A stretch of 64,000 nucleotides of DNA from Candidatus Aalborgicola defluviihabitans (GCA_016705575.1 JADIXX010000002.1:62001-126000); one strand, 5' to 3'; shown: positions 24,409 through 33,548, numbered from the stretch's first letter. Made by a program: numbers and translations. The notes: generated by a model not told the origin, from the letters alone.

Positions 24409-25515
24409 ATGATTGTTTTGAAGGCAACGCAGGACAAAGTCCTATCGGTACTGCAATCCGTGGCCGGAATTGTGGAGCGCCGCCACACCTTGCCCATTCT
24501 CGCCAATGTGCTGGTCCGCAAAACCGGTACTTCGTTGCAAGTCACCACCAGTGACCTGGAAATCCAGATTCGCACCACGGCCGAACTCGGCGGTGACACT
24601 GGCAACTTCACCACCACCATCGGCGCACGCAAACTCATCGACATTCTGCGCACCATGCCGTCAGATCAAACCGTGTCGCTGGAATCCAGCCAGAACAAGA
24701 TCATCCTCAAGGGCGGCAAAAGCAAGTTCACGTTGCAAACCATGGCCGCAGAAGACTTTCCGCTGGTGCAGGAATCCGCCAATTTCGGACCCGTATTCAG
24801 CGTGCCGCAAAAGACCCTCAAAAACCTGCTGAGTCAGGTGTCGTTCGCCATGGCCGTGCATGACATTCGTTACTATCTCAACGGCATCCTGTTCGTAGCC
24901 GAGGGCAAACAACTGAGCCTGGTCGCGACAGACGGTCACCGTCTTGCCTTTGCCTCCGCCACCCTCGACGTAGAAGTGCCCAAGCAAGAGGTGATCCTGC
25001 CGCGCAAAACCGTAGTCGAATTGCAGCGCCTGCTGTCCGACGCTGAAGGCGCCATTGAAATGCAATTTGCCAACAACCAGGCCAAGTTCGTGTTCGACGG
25101 CATGGAATTCGTCACCAAACTTGTCGAGGGCAAGTTCCCCGACTACAACCGCGTCATTCCCAAAAACCACAAGAACAGCATCACCCTGGGACGCACCGCA
25201 CTGCTGGCAACCCTGCAACGGACCGCCATCCTGACCAGTGACAAATTCAAGGGCGTGCGCCTGAATATCGACCCCGGCAGCCTGCGCGTGGCCTCCAACA
25301 ACGCCGAGCAGGAAGAAGCCGTGGACGAGTTGGACATTGACTACGGCGGTGACAGCATCGAAATTGGCTTCAACGTGACCTACCTGATCGACGCCCTTGC
25401 CAATATGAGCCAGGACATGGTCAAACTGGAGCTGTCCGATGGCAACAGTTCGGCACTGTTCACTATCCCCGAGAACGCCACCTTCAAATACGTAGTGATG
25501 CCCATGAGAATTTGA
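24409..25515 (+). CDS. dnaN: DNA polymerase III beta sliding clamp
   Basis: Ring-shaped processivity clamp, 368 residues. The start ATG 24409 follows AAAGAGGTAGAC and gives the conserved MIVLKATQDKVLSVLQSV. Other signatures are VERRHTLPILANVLV, HDIRYYLNGIL, VATDGHRLA, VIPKNHKNSI and the C-terminal YVVMPMRI (final MPMRL-type end). It follows dnaA by 121 bases. Confidence 0.98.
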   Translation: MIVLKATQDKVLSVLQSVAGIVERRHTLPILANVLVRKTGTSLQVTTSDLEIQIRTTAELGGDTGNFTTTIGARKLIDILRTMPSDQTVSLESSQNKIILKGGKSKFTLQTMAAEDFPLVQESANFGPVFSVPQKTLKNLLSQVSFAMAVHDIRYYLNGILFVAEGKQLSLVATDGHRLAFASATLDVEVPKQEVILPRKTVVELQRLLSDAEGAIEMQFANNQAKFVFDGMEFVTKLVEGKFPDYNRVIPKNHKNSITLGRTALLATLQRTAILTSDKFKGVRLNIDPGSLRVASNNAEQEEAVDELDIDYGGDSIEIGFNVTYLIDALANMSQDMVKLELSDGNSSALFTIPENATFKYVVMPMRI

Positions 25516-25545
25516 CGCTACTGAATTCGTAGCGCCTAACGACGC

Positions 25546-25569
25546 AAACCCCCGGCCCTCCGGGGGTTT
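25546..25569 (+). terminator. Hairpin terminator or attenuator between dnaN and gyrB
   Basis: AAACCCCCGG (25546-25555), loop CCCT, CCGGGGGTTT (25560-25569), followed by GGTCATTC. It is a strong GC stem, but the T-run is only three bases, so read-through into gyrB 31 bases later is possible. Confidence 0.7.
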
Positions 25570-25599
25570 GGTCATTCTAGAAAATAAGTGAAGTGAGCC

Positions 25600-28203
25600 A
25601 TGACCGCAGACAACAAGCCCGAATCCAGCCCTGAAAACAACGATGCAGCCGTGCACACGGGCGAGGGTGGCTCGGACAGCTCCAACTTCCAGCCCACCAT
25701 CGATGCGCACCAAGTTGGCGCTTCCGAAGCCTATGGCGAAGGCTCGATCCAAATCCTCGAAGGCCTGGAAGCCGTGCGCAAGCGCCCCGGCATGTACATC
25801 GGCGACACATCCGACGGCACTGGCCTGCACCACCTCGTGTTTGAGGTGGTGGATAACTCCATCGACGAATCACTGGCTGGCCACTGCGACGACATTCTGG
25901 TCACTATCCATTCCGACAACTCCATCAGCGTGGTCGACAACGGTCGCGGCATACCCACCGGTGTGAAGATGGACGACAAGCACGAGCCCAAGCGCTCAGC
26001 GGCCGAAATTGCCCTGACCGAATTGCACGCCGGTGGCAAGTTCAATCAGAACAGCTACAAAGTCTCCGGCGGACTGCACGGCGTGGGCGTGTCCTGCGTG
26101 AATGCACTGTCCAAAATGTTGCGCCTGACCATTCGCCGCGATGGCAAGGTCCATGTGATGGAGTTCAGCAAAGGCTTCGTGCAGAACCGCATCATCGAGA
26201 CAGTGAATGGCGTGGAAGTCTCGCCCATGAAGGTGATTGGCGAAACCGAAAAGCGTGGCACCGAAGTGCACTTTTTGCCGGACAACGAGATTTTCAAAGA
26301 AAACAGCGATTTCCATTACGAAATCCTCTCCAAGCGCCTGCGCGAACTCTCTTTCCTCAACAACGGCGTGCGCATTCGCCTCAAAGACGAACGCACCGGC
26401 AAGGAAGACGACTTTGCCGGTGCCGGTGGCGTGCAGGGCTTTGTGCAGTTCATCAACAAGGGCAAAACGGTGTTGCACCCCAACATCTTTCACGCCATGG
26501 GTGACCGCCAGAGCGACCAGCAAACCAACATTGGGGTTGAAGTGGCCATGCAGTGGAACAGCGGCTACAACGAGCAGGTGCTGTGCTTCACCAACAACAT
26601 TCCCCAGCGCGACGGCGGCACCCACCTGACCGGTCTGCGTGCTGCCATGACCCGCGTCATTAACAAATACATTGACGATTCTGAACTGGCCAAAAAAGCC
26701 AAGGTGGAAGTGTCTGGCGACGACATGCGCGAAGGCCTGTGCTGCGTGCTGAGTGTCAAGGTACCCGAACCCAAGTTCAGCAGCCAGACCAAAGACAAAC
26801 TGGTCAGCTCTGAAGTGCGCGGCCCGGTGGAAGATATTGTCAGCAAACTGTTGTTTGACTATCTGCAAGAGCGCCCCAACGACGCCAAGATCATCGTTGG
26901 CAAGATCATCGAAGCCGCCCGTGCCCGCGAAGCGGCCCGCAAAGCGCGTGACATGACCCGCCGCAAGGGCGTGTTAGACGGCATGGGCTTGCCCGGCAAA
27001 CTGGCCGATTGCCAGGAAAAAGACCCTGCAATGTGCGAAATCTACATCGTCGAGGGTGACTCCGCCGGCGGCTCTGCCAAACAGGGTCGCGACCGTAAAT
27101 TCCAGGCCATCCTGCCATTGCGCGGCAAGATCTTGAACGTGGAAAAAGCGCGCTACGAAAAGCTGTTGACCAGCAATGAAATTTTGACGCTGATCACCGC
27201 CCTTGGCACCGGCATTGGCAAGGCCGGTGGCACCACCGGTAATGACGACTTCAACGTCGCCAAGCTGCGCTACCACCGCATCATCATCATGACCGATGCC
27301 GACGTGGACGGCGCCCACATTCGCACCCTGCTACTGACCTTCTTCTACCGCCAGATGCCCGAGCTGGTAGAGCGCGGTCACATCTACATCGCGCAACCTC
27401 CACTGTACAAAGTCAAGGCTGGCAAAGAAGAGCTGTACTTGAAAGACGCACCCGCGCTGGATGCATTCTTGATGCGCATTGCGCTGGTCAATGCGTCGGT
27501 TTTCACCGGCGGCCCCAACGGGACCACCCTTGCGGGCGATACGTTGGCCGAACTGGCGCGCAAGCACCAGGTTGCCCAGAACGTCATCGCGCGCCTCAAA
27601 AACTTTATGGATGCCGAAGCCCTGCGCTCCATTGCCGATGGCGTGGCCTTGAATCTGGACACCGTGCAAGACGCCGAAGCTTCTGCCGCAGCCCTGCAAG
27701 CCCGCCTGCCAGATGCAGAAGTATCGGGTGAGTTTGACGTTCGCACCGACAAACCCATTCTGCGCATCAGCCGCCGCCACCATGGCAACGTCAAGAGCAG
27801 TGTGCTGACGCAAGATTTTGTCCACGGTGCTGATTACGCCGCTTTGGCCGACGCCGCCAACACCTTCCGCGGTTTGTTGTCAGAAGGTGCACGCGTGATG
27901 CGCGGTGAAGGCGAGCGACAGAAGGAAGAAAAAGTGAACGACTTCCGCGAAGCCATGGCCTGGTTAATAACCCAAGCCGAAAACGCAACCAGCCGCCAGC
28001 GCTACAAAGGTCTGGGAGAAATGAACCCCGCCCAACTGTGGGAAACCACCATGGACCCCACCGTACGCCGCCTGCTGCGCGTGCAGATCGACGACGCCAT
28101 TGAAGCCGACCGCGTGTTCACCATGTTGATGGGCGACGAGGTGGAGCCACGCCGCGATTTCATCGAAACCAACGCCTTGCGTGCAGGCAATATTGACGTC
28201 TAA
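25600..28203 (+). CDS. gyrB: DNA gyrase subunit B
   Basis: ATPase subunit that supercoils DNA with GyrA. It has 867 residues, of the long betaproteobacterial form with an N-terminal extension of about 40 residues before the conserved YGEGSIQILEGLEAVRKRPGMYIG. The ATP site has VDNSIDE and GGLHGVGVSCVNAL. The TOPRIM domain has IVEGDSAGGSAKQGRDR and MTDADVDGAHIRTLLLTFFYR. The C-terminus has RYKGLGEMNPAQLWETTMDP. Confidence 0.99.
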   Translation: MTADNKPESSPENNDAAVHTGEGGSDSSNFQPTIDAHQVGASEAYGEGSIQILEGLEAVRKRPGMYIGDTSDGTGLHHLVFEVVDNSIDESLAGHCDDILVTIHSDNSISVVDNGRGIPTGVKMDDKHEPKRSAAEIALTELHAGGKFNQNSYKVSGGLHGVGVSCVNALSKMLRLTIRRDGKVHVMEFSKGFVQNRIIETVNGVEVSPMKVIGETEKRGTEVHFLPDNEIFKENSDFHYEILSKRLRELSFLNNGVRIRLKDERTGKEDDFAGAGGVQGFVQFINKGKTVLHPNIFHAMGDRQSDQQTNIGVEVAMQWNSGYNEQVLCFTNNIPQRDGGTHLTGLRAAMTRVINKYIDDSELAKKAKVEVSGDDMREGLCCVLSVKVPEPKFSSQTKDKLVSSEVRGPVEDIVSKLLFDYLQERPNDAKIIVGKIIEAARAREAARKARDMTRRKGVLDGMGLPGKLADCQEKDPAMCEIYIVEGDSAGGSAKQGRDRKFQAILPLRGKILNVEKARYEKLLTSNEILTLITALGTGIGKAGGTTGNDDFNVAKLRYHRIIIMTDADVDGAHIRTLLLTFFYRQMPELVERGHIYIAQPPLYKVKAGKEELYLKDAPALDAFLMRIALVNASVFTGGPNGTTLAGDTLAELARKHQVAQNVIARLKNFMDAEALRSIADGVALNLDTVQDAEASAAALQARLPDAEVSGEFDVRTDKPILRISRRHHGNVKSSVLTQDFVHGADYAALADAANTFRGLLSEGARVMRGEGERQKEEKVNDFREAMAWLITQAENATSRQRYKGLGEMNPAQLWETTMDPTVRRLLRVQIDDAIEADRVFTMLMGDEVEPRRDFIETNALRAGNIDV

Positions 28204-28216
28204 AGCCCTTGAGACA

Positions 28217-28237
28217 TGGGTGGGCTATGCTCACCCA
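28217..28237. other. Imperfect hairpin after gyrB
   Basis: TGGGTGGGC (28217-28225), loop TAT, GCTCACCCA (28229-28237), with one G-T wobble pair. No T-run follows, so it is at best a weak terminator or stability stem. Confidence 0.35.
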
Positions 28238-28270
28238 AATCTGGGTACCGGCATATGTCAAACTATGTTC

Positions 28271-28313
28271 TAGCCCTCGTCGACTGGGCGCAGATCGCTA
28301 TAAATTCAATAGT
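28271..28313 (+). repeat. 43-bp dispersed repeat, copy B
   Basis: TAGCCCTCGT, 16 bases, GCTAT, seven bases, ATAGT. It lies between gyrB and the convergent infA gene, ending nine bases from the infA stop. Confidence 0.88.
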
Positions 28314-28321
28314 GAATTGAT

Positions 28322-28576
28322 TTAACTGGTTCGCCGAGGCGTCATCGGGCCGCGGCCTTCGATGTGGCGGAAGTTGATGCGACCCTTGGTCAGGTCGTAA
28401 GGCGACAGCTCCAGCGACACTTTGTCACCCGCCAGAATGCGGATGTGGTTTTTGCGCATCTTGCCGGCGGAATAGGCAATCAGCTGGTGACCGTTTTCCA
28501 GTGTCACGCGAAAGCGTGTGTCGGGCAGCACTTCGTTGACGACGCCCATCATCTCGATCAAGTCTTCTTTGGCCAT
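28322..28576 (-). CDS. infA: Translation initiation factor IF-1
   Basis: S1/OB-fold protein of 84 residues that binds the ribosomal A site during initiation. It begins MAKEDLIEMMGVVNEVLPDTRFRV and contains GHQLIAYSAGKMRKNHIRIL and DKVSLELSPYDLTKGRI. Betaproteobacteria often carry a second infA outside the ribosomal-protein operon, and this stand-alone copy with a longer C-terminus (HIEGRGPMTPRRTS) fits that form. Confidence 0.97.
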   Translation of the reverse strand: MAKEDLIEMMGVVNEVLPDTRFRVTLENGHQLIAYSAGKMRKNHIRILAGDKVSLELSPYDLTKGRINFRHIEGRGPMTPRRTS

Positions 28577-28600
28577 GGTGGTACTCCTGTAAATCTGAAT

Positions 28601-28858
28601 TCAATGGGGGCGTGTGTTGTCACGTACCCAGTCTATGCCTTGGGCAATGGCGTAGCGCGAGGCTGCGTCATGCGAGGGAAATGCATCGTGAAACCGCATG
28701 ACGCGGTCGGTGGAAGCGCTGCCGCGTCCGCTGGCAATGGAAACCTGTGCGGCGAACTGCCCACATGGTAATTCACTGGGGCAGGCTGCTATGCGAAATT
28801 TGCCCATCGTGATGGGCGATTGTCTTGTTGTTGTCGTAAAAATCATTAAATTAATCAT
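28601..28858 (-). CDS. Small hypothetical protein upstream of infA
   Basis: Unrecognised protein of up to 85 residues, ending SHDAASRYAIAQGIDWVRDNTRPH. The composition looks genuine in the C-terminal 65 residues (FRIAACPSELPCGQFAAQVS...), which could start at ATG 28807 (68 residues). The longer start at 28858 overlaps the stop of an upstream open frame by four bases (ATGA). No signal peptide or membrane span is seen. Confidence 0.55.
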   Translation of the reverse strand: MINLMIFTTTTRQSPITMGKFRIAACPSELPCGQFAAQVSIASGRGSASTDRVMRFHDAFPSHDAASRYAIAQGIDWVRDNTRPH

Positions 28859-29146
28859 ATGGGTTTCTGGCCGATAGGCTCCGAATACCCGAAAAGCACA
28901 ATTGGCATGCCCTCATGCCGAGGTTCTGTCTGGTCAACCAAAGGCCGCGCCATAGCAGGGGCGGCGACGACAGAAGGAGAAAATGCCGCTACGCCGTAAG
29001 AAGGTAGCGGGAGCGCAATTGAAGGGCCGGACTGGCAACCCCTCTGCCGGGGGTATTCGCGACCCCGTTGGTAGGTGGGGGCGTGACCAGTCGCCAAATG
29101 CGACGCGCTAATATAACACGCCCAGCGAAAGTCTGCTTGCCAACCG
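28859..29146. other. 288-base gap, possible small minus-strand frame
   Basis: Between the small hypothetical gene and the acyl-ACP-reductase-like gene. A minus-strand frame reads through it and ends MARPLVDQTEPRHEGMPI then VLFGYSEPIGQKPI, its TGA overlapping the next ATG. It could be a short coupled gene or chance. No RNA gene, repeat or terminator is recognised. Confidence 0.3.
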
Positions 29147-31252
29147 TTACCGCGCCACTGGTTTGCGTGCTCGCGGTTTCTTGGCCACAGCCGATTTTGC
29201 CGACGCTGGCGCCCGTACTGCTTTGGCCCGGGCCGCAAGGGCCAGTTCGCGCACCTTGGCAATGTCGGCATCGCTAAACGGCCCGTTCACACCAGATATC
29301 GCCGCCAGCTTCATACCGTGCTTCAGGCCCAGTTGGTAGATTTCACGCACTTTCTCCCACTCGATGGCGCGCCCCACTGTGAAGTTCTCAAAGCGGCCTT
29401 CCAGCGCCAACACAATGGTTTCGGCCAGGCAGGCATAGGCCACGCCCTTGGGCAGGCCAATGTTTTTCATCTGCACGTCGTCGCCGGGCAGCTGGATTTC
29501 GCCGGACTCAATCACCAGTACATCGGGGCGCTTGGCGACTTCGGCAGGTGGCAGGTCCAGCGGTCGGGCCACGTCGGTGATGACGCAACCGGGCTTGACC
29601 TTCATGATGTCGAGCACTTTTTTGCCCGCACCCGAGGTGGCGGTGACCACCATGTCCATGTCGGCAATGTCCCGGTCAGCGTGTGCCGACAGGAACAACT
29701 TGGCATCGGGCGTTTCCAGCAGGATGGACTCTTTAAGCGCCAGCAACTTGGCCGTCTCGGGCGAGACCAGGTACACCTCTTGGGCTGCCTTGGCCAGCAA
29801 ACGCGCGCACACCGAGCCGATGGCTCCGGTAGCACCCACTACCATGGCCTTGAACTTGACCCGCTGCTTGCCCCGGGGGGCCGGCAACAGGCGCATGCGC
29901 AACAACGCGTCATGCGCCGCCCACAGTGCACCCGAGGCGCTGTAGCTATTGCCGGTGGTAATGGGCAAGGGCGCCCGCTTGGCTACCGTCAGACCGGCAT
30001 CGCCCACCACTTTGGTGAAGGCACCCAAGCCCATGATCTGAGCGCCCAGGCGCTGCGCCATGGCGGCCGCATCCAGCAAACGCCGGTAGGTGAACTCGGG
30101 GCTGTGCCGCATGATCTCCTTGGGGGTTCCGCCCACCGAAATCAGCCACCCTTCAGCCTGTACACCAGTGGGTGACTGAATGCCAGTCACCCGTGAATAC
30201 ACGAAGGGCGGCGCATAGGCCATGACTTTCTCCAGCGAGTTCATCAGCACCGGCGGCGACACCTGCGACAACAACTCGATGGGCTTGACCTTTTTAAAAT
30301 ACTCCTGCGACAACGGGTGGATCACAAAAGCAAAGCGGTTGATCCGCTGAAAACCATTGGGGTGGATGATGCGTGGCTCAGAATGCAGGCCGGTGATGAT
30401 CTCCAGGTAATCGTCCTCCAAAATCTCCTTGGGCTTTTTGCCGGTGGCCGCCAGCACCATGGCGTCCAGCAGATTGGCGCCCAACACGTGGCCGTGCATC
30501 ACGGGCGAGCCGTCGATGATGGTGGCAACGCCCTTGTCCCGCAGTTGGGCGATACGCTCATCATTCACCGTGGCGGTAATCACCGTTTTGCCACCCAACT
30601 CCTCCAGGCCAAAGTCATCCAGCTCGTGCACCGGCGCAACAATGACGCTGGCCTTTTGCATGGCCCGGCGCAGCACAAAACGCGTCCACTCCTTCACCGG
30701 GCCAGAAGCCATGGCGGCGGGAAGCGTCCAATCCTTCACGTAATGGGCACCGTCCGCATACAGGTTGAGCGCTTCCACCGAACCCAGCAGCTTGGGCACG
30801 CCCAGTTGCAAAAGCGGATCGGCAAACTGCAGGTTGCCGGTGTGCTCTGCCATTGCCAAGGCCAGCTTGTAGTCGGTCAAGCCGGAAAAGAACAATACCC
30901 GCGCGTTGTTGAAGAAGCTGCCCAGATGCGTCTGGGCGTGGCGTACCGCCCACTCCTGAAAAATGTCACTTAACCGCCCACCGGTCGTGACCGGCACCCG
31001 GGTGGCCACGGCCAACAGGCGCGCGCTGTCTTTCTCGATGAAGCGGCGAGACCCGACTTTGTAATGGTCCTTGAGCACGCCCAGACCAATGGCAGCGGCC
31101 TTTGTATTCCACTGCTTGATCAACTTGACAGCTTCTGCCGTGCTGCCATTGGTGCCAATGCGCCGCACATGCAGCTTCTCGCCCAAAAAATCGGTGATGA
31201 AATCGAAATCCTGGCTACTGGAGCCCAAGCTGATACTGACAACGTGCTTCAT
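29147..31252 (-). CDS. Two-domain protein with an acyl-ACP-reductase-like dehydrogenase domain
   Basis: 701 residues. The C-terminal half (about 325-670) follows the pattern of COG5322 and cyanobacterial acyl-ACP reductase: AAAMAQRLGAQIMGLGAFTK, TTGNSYSASGALW, Rossmann VVGATGAIGSVCARLL, DMDMVVTATSGAG, GCVITDVARPLDLP, and CLAETIVLALEGRFENFTVG. The N-terminal half (about 1-310) is unfamiliar and has its own alpha/beta pattern (VVSISLGSSSQDFDFITDFLG; VITATVNDERIAQLRDKGVATIIDG). The tail is Lys/Arg/Ala-rich (AKSAVAKKPRARKPVAR). It probably reduces a fatty-acyl or related thioester, but this is inference. An MFS gene lies about 100 bases upstream on the same strand. Confidence 0.8.
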   Translation of the reverse strand: MKHVVSISLGSSSQDFDFITDFLGEKLHVRRIGTNGSTAEAVKLIKQWNTKAAAIGLGVLKDHYKVGSRRFIEKDSARLLAVATRVPVTTGGRLSDIFQEWAVRHAQTHLGSFFNNARVLFFSGLTDYKLALAMAEHTGNLQFADPLLQLGVPKLLGSVEALNLYADGAHYVKDWTLPAAMASGPVKEWTRFVLRRAMQKASVIVAPVHELDDFGLEELGGKTVITATVNDERIAQLRDKGVATIIDGSPVMHGHVLGANLLDAMVLAATGKKPKEILEDDYLEIITGLHSEPRIIHPNGFQRINRFAFVIHPLSQEYFKKVKPIELLSQVSPPVLMNSLEKVMAYAPPFVYSRVTGIQSPTGVQAEGWLISVGGTPKEIMRHSPEFTYRRLLDAAAMAQRLGAQIMGLGAFTKVVGDAGLTVAKRAPLPITTGNSYSASGALWAAHDALLRMRLLPAPRGKQRVKFKAMVVGATGAIGSVCARLLAKAAQEVYLVSPETAKLLALKESILLETPDAKLFLSAHADRDIADMDMVVTATSGAGKKVLDIMKVKPGCVITDVARPLDLPPAEVAKRPDVLVIESGEIQLPGDDVQMKNIGLPKGVAYACLAETIVLALEGRFENFTVGRAIEWEKVREIYQLGLKHGMKLAAISGVNGPFSDADIAKVRELALAARAKAVRAPASAKSAVAKKPRARKPVAR

Positions 31253-31349
31253 GGTGTCCCAAAAATAAAGGCCGAGGTAACCGCCATTCTTTCACCAAAT
31301 GACCAAAGTCAATACCGATTGGCACAAACAAAGCCCAATCGCCCACCCG

Positions 31350-32564
31350 CTAGTGGCTTGCGCGCTTTACCGGCACCAAAAACCAGGCAAAGGTCAGCGT
31401 CTGCGCTACCAGCAACACGCCCAGCGTGGCGCGAAAGGCATTGGCCCGCGTCAGGCCCCCAGCGTCCACAAAGGCATCCACCGCAGCGCCAATGCCCCAT
31501 TGCAGGCCAAAGGCACCCACAAACACCACCAGGTTCAGTGCAGTATTGACCCGCCCCGACAGTGCCACCGGAAAAGCCGCCGTCAGTTGCGAATAGGCAA
31601 TATTGCCCAGGCTGAACGACAGACCCAAGAGCGGCCACAGCCAACTGGGATGGGCCCAATCCAACAGAATGGCCAGCTCCACCACCAACGCCAGGCCCAT
31701 ACCCACGGTCAGCAGCAGCATGGGGGAAATGCCACGGCGCGCCAAAAAACCAGAGCAGGTGGCCACAAACAAAAACCCGGCCAGCATGGCCAGCGCCATC
31801 AAAAACAGCACGTTGGCCGCCTCACTGCGCGTGGCGCCATGAACGTCCATCAGCCAAGGAACCGCCCACAAACCCTGGATCGCCATGAAGCCACCCACCG
31901 TCACACAGCCCTGGGGCGCAAAACGCCAAAAGTGGCGGTTGCTGTAGATGCTGCCCAGCGTGCGGACCTGCTGGCCAAACGACTCCCGGTGTGCTGCGCC
32001 TTGATGGTCCGGCATCGTCATCAAAAAACCGGAGGCCAGTACCAGCAGCGCCGCCACCAAAAAGAACACACCGCGCCAACCCAGCAACGGCAACGCCGCC
32101 TCCACCGGCACGCTGGCCGACAGCGCACCCAAGCCGCCAGCAACCATGATGGTGGCGGTCAGCGCCGGCAGGCGGTCAATGGGAAACCACTGGCTAAAGG
32201 CCTTGAAACTGGCCATCAAACAGGCCGAAACCCCCAACCCAATCAGCGCCCGACCAAGGGCCAATGCCTGCAAATGGGTGCCCAGGGCAAACAGGGTGCA
32301 ACCACTGGCGGCCACCAGCAACAGGGCGGCTTCCACCCGGCGCGGACCAAAGCGGTCCAACAACAGGCCCAGCGGCAACTGGAACAGCCCAAATCCCAAA
32401 AAATAGGCCGATGTCAGCAGCCCCAACCCCGCCGCCGAAATGTTCAGTTCCTGCATCAGCTCCGGCGCAATCACTGCATTGACGCTGCGCAGCCCATAGG
32501 ACAAAAAATAACCGGCGGCATAGGCTGGCACCAGTCGAAACCACAAGCGTACGTAATCGGTCAT
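31350..32564 (-). CDS. MFS transporter
   Basis: Major facilitator carrier of 404 residues with about 12 membrane helices. MFS signatures are SAYFLGFGLFQLPLGLLLDRFGPRR (motif A after helix 2) and the helix 4/5 region GRALIGLGVSACLMASFKAFSQWF. The start at 32564 is chosen; an in-frame ATG nine bases upstream is equally possible. It is upstream of and co-oriented with the two-domain reductase, so the two may be linked. The substrate is unknown. Confidence 0.9.
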   Translation of the reverse strand: MTDYVRLWFRLVPAYAAGYFLSYGLRSVNAVIAPELMQELNISAAGLGLLTSAYFLGFGLFQLPLGLLLDRFGPRRVEAALLLVAASGCTLFALGTHLQALALGRALIGLGVSACLMASFKAFSQWFPIDRLPALTATIMVAGGLGALSASVPVEAALPLLGWRGVFFLVAALLVLASGFLMTMPDHQGAAHRESFGQQVRTLGSIYSNRHFWRFAPQGCVTVGGFMAIQGLWAVPWLMDVHGATRSEAANVLFLMALAMLAGFLFVATCSGFLARRGISPMLLLTVGMGLALVVELAILLDWAHPSWLWPLLGLSFSLGNIAYSQLTAAFPVALSGRVNTALNLVVFVGAFGLQWGIGAAVDAFVDAGGLTRANAFRATLGVLLVAQTLTFAWFLVPVKRASH

Positions 32565-32598
32565 GGTCACCATTGTCGTAGATGGCAAAATGGGGTTG

Positions 32599-32641
32599 TA
32601 GCCCTCGTCCAATATGCGTAGATAGCTATAAAATTGCTAGC
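32599..32641 (+). repeat. 43-bp dispersed repeat, copy C
   Basis: TAGCCCTCGT-N16-GCTAT-N7-CTAGC, between the divergent MFS and RidA genes. It ends 31 bases before the RidA start. Confidence 0.88.
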
Positions 32642-32672
32642 GCACAAACACCGCCAACCAAAAGTCACAGCC

Positions 32673-33020
32673 ATGATCCAGCGAATCAACCCCCAACCCC
32701 AATGGTCCGACGCCGTGGTGCACAACGGCACAGCCTACTTTGTGGAAGTGCCCGAAAGCGGCACCGACATCACCAGCCAAACCCTGGCCCTGCTGGCCCA
32801 GGCCGAGCGCACGCTGTCCCTGTGCGGCAGCGACAAGAGCCGCCTGCTGCAGGCCACCATCTACCTCAAGCAGATGAGTGACCGCGCAACGTTCAACGCC
32901 GTGTGGGCGCAGTGGCTGCCCCAGGGTTGTGCGCCCGTGCGGGTGTGCGTGAGCGCCGAAATGGCCAGCCCGGACTATTTGCTGGAAGTTGCGTTTACGG
33001 CCGCGGCGTTTCACCGATAG
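32673..33020 (+). CDS. RidA/YjgF-family protein
   Basis: Reactive imine/enamine deaminase family, 115 residues, trimer in relatives. Motifs are WSDAVVHNGTAYFVEVPES (N-terminal strand region), LLQATIYLKQM and the C-terminal APVRVCVSAEMASPDYLLEVAFTA with the conserved Arg and Pro-containing strand. The start ATG 32673 is chosen because the family begins IQRINPQP. The next gene follows after eight bases. Confidence 0.92.
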   Translation: MIQRINPQPQWSDAVVHNGTAYFVEVPESGTDITSQTLALLAQAERTLSLCGSDKSRLLQATIYLKQMSDRATFNAVWAQWLPQGCAPVRVCVSAEMASPDYLLEVAFTAAAFHR

Positions 33021-33028
33021 GCACCGCT

Positions 33029-33526
33029 GTGCTGGTGCTGCAGGGGCTTGCGCCCATCGTGTCACCCAACACCCGCGTGCTCATTTTGGGCAGCTTTCCC
33101 GGCGTGCGCTCGCTGCAACTGCAGCAGTACTACGCCCATCCACAAAACCAGTTCTGGAAACTACTGCAAGCCATTTGGCCTGCGAGCCCTCGTGAAACAA
33201 GCTTGGATAGCTATGAAAAGCGGAGCAAATGGTTGCTGGAGCACGGACTGGGCGTATGGGATGTGTACGCATCCTGCGAGCGCGAAGGCAGTCTGGACAC
33301 CGCCATCCGCCACGCCGTGCCCAACGACATCGCCGCGCTACACCTGCCGCAGCTAGCTGCTATCGCCCACAACGGTGGCGAGAGCTTCAAGCACGCCCGC
33401 CACACGCGCACATTGGGCCTGCCGGTCTACCAGCTCCCCAGCACCAGTCCGGCGAATGCCAGTTGGACCTTTGAGCGCAAGCTAGCGGCATGGCGGGAGG
33501 TAATGGAGCGGCACGGGTTGGTTTAG
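33029..33526 (+). CDS. DNA-deoxyinosine (hypoxanthine) glycosylase, UDG superfamily
   Basis: Base-excision enzyme of the TIGR04274 type, about 165 residues from GTG 33029 (no ATG is available near the domain start). Motifs are APIVSPNTRVLILGSFPGVRS, QQYYAHPQNQFW, GVWDVYASCEREGSLDTAI and the C-terminal QLPSTSPANASWTFERKL. The codons for about 14 residues (RETSLDSYEKRS region) lie inside a copy of the 43-bp repeat, yet the frame is intact and the protein length normal. Confidence 0.88.
   Translation: MLVLQGLAPIVSPNTRVLILGSFPGVRSLQLQQYYAHPQNQFWKLLQAIWPASPRETSLDSYEKRSKWLLEHGLGVWDVYASCEREGSLDTAIRHAVPNDIAALHLPQLAAIAHNGGESFKHARHTRTLGLPVYQLPSTSPANASWTFERKLAAWREVMERHGLV
33184..33226 (+). repeat. 43-bp dispersed repeat, copy H (inside a CDS)
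   Basis: GAGCCCTCGT-N16-GCTAT-N7-GGAGC. The first ten bases differ from the consensus at one position and the spacing is exact. The 3' half-site is degraded. It is read in frame in the glycosylase gene, in a loop region between conserved motifs. Confidence 0.75.
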
Positions 33527-33548
33527 CCGCATCCAAATGATCGCAATT

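Noticed and set aside
24661..25833. 390-codon antisense frame over dnaN and gyrB
   Set aside because: It is a GC-rich reverse frame of two essential genes, with no family features.
28859..29146. Structured RNA in the gap near infA
   Set aside because: No stable conserved stem or known RNA motif could be seen.
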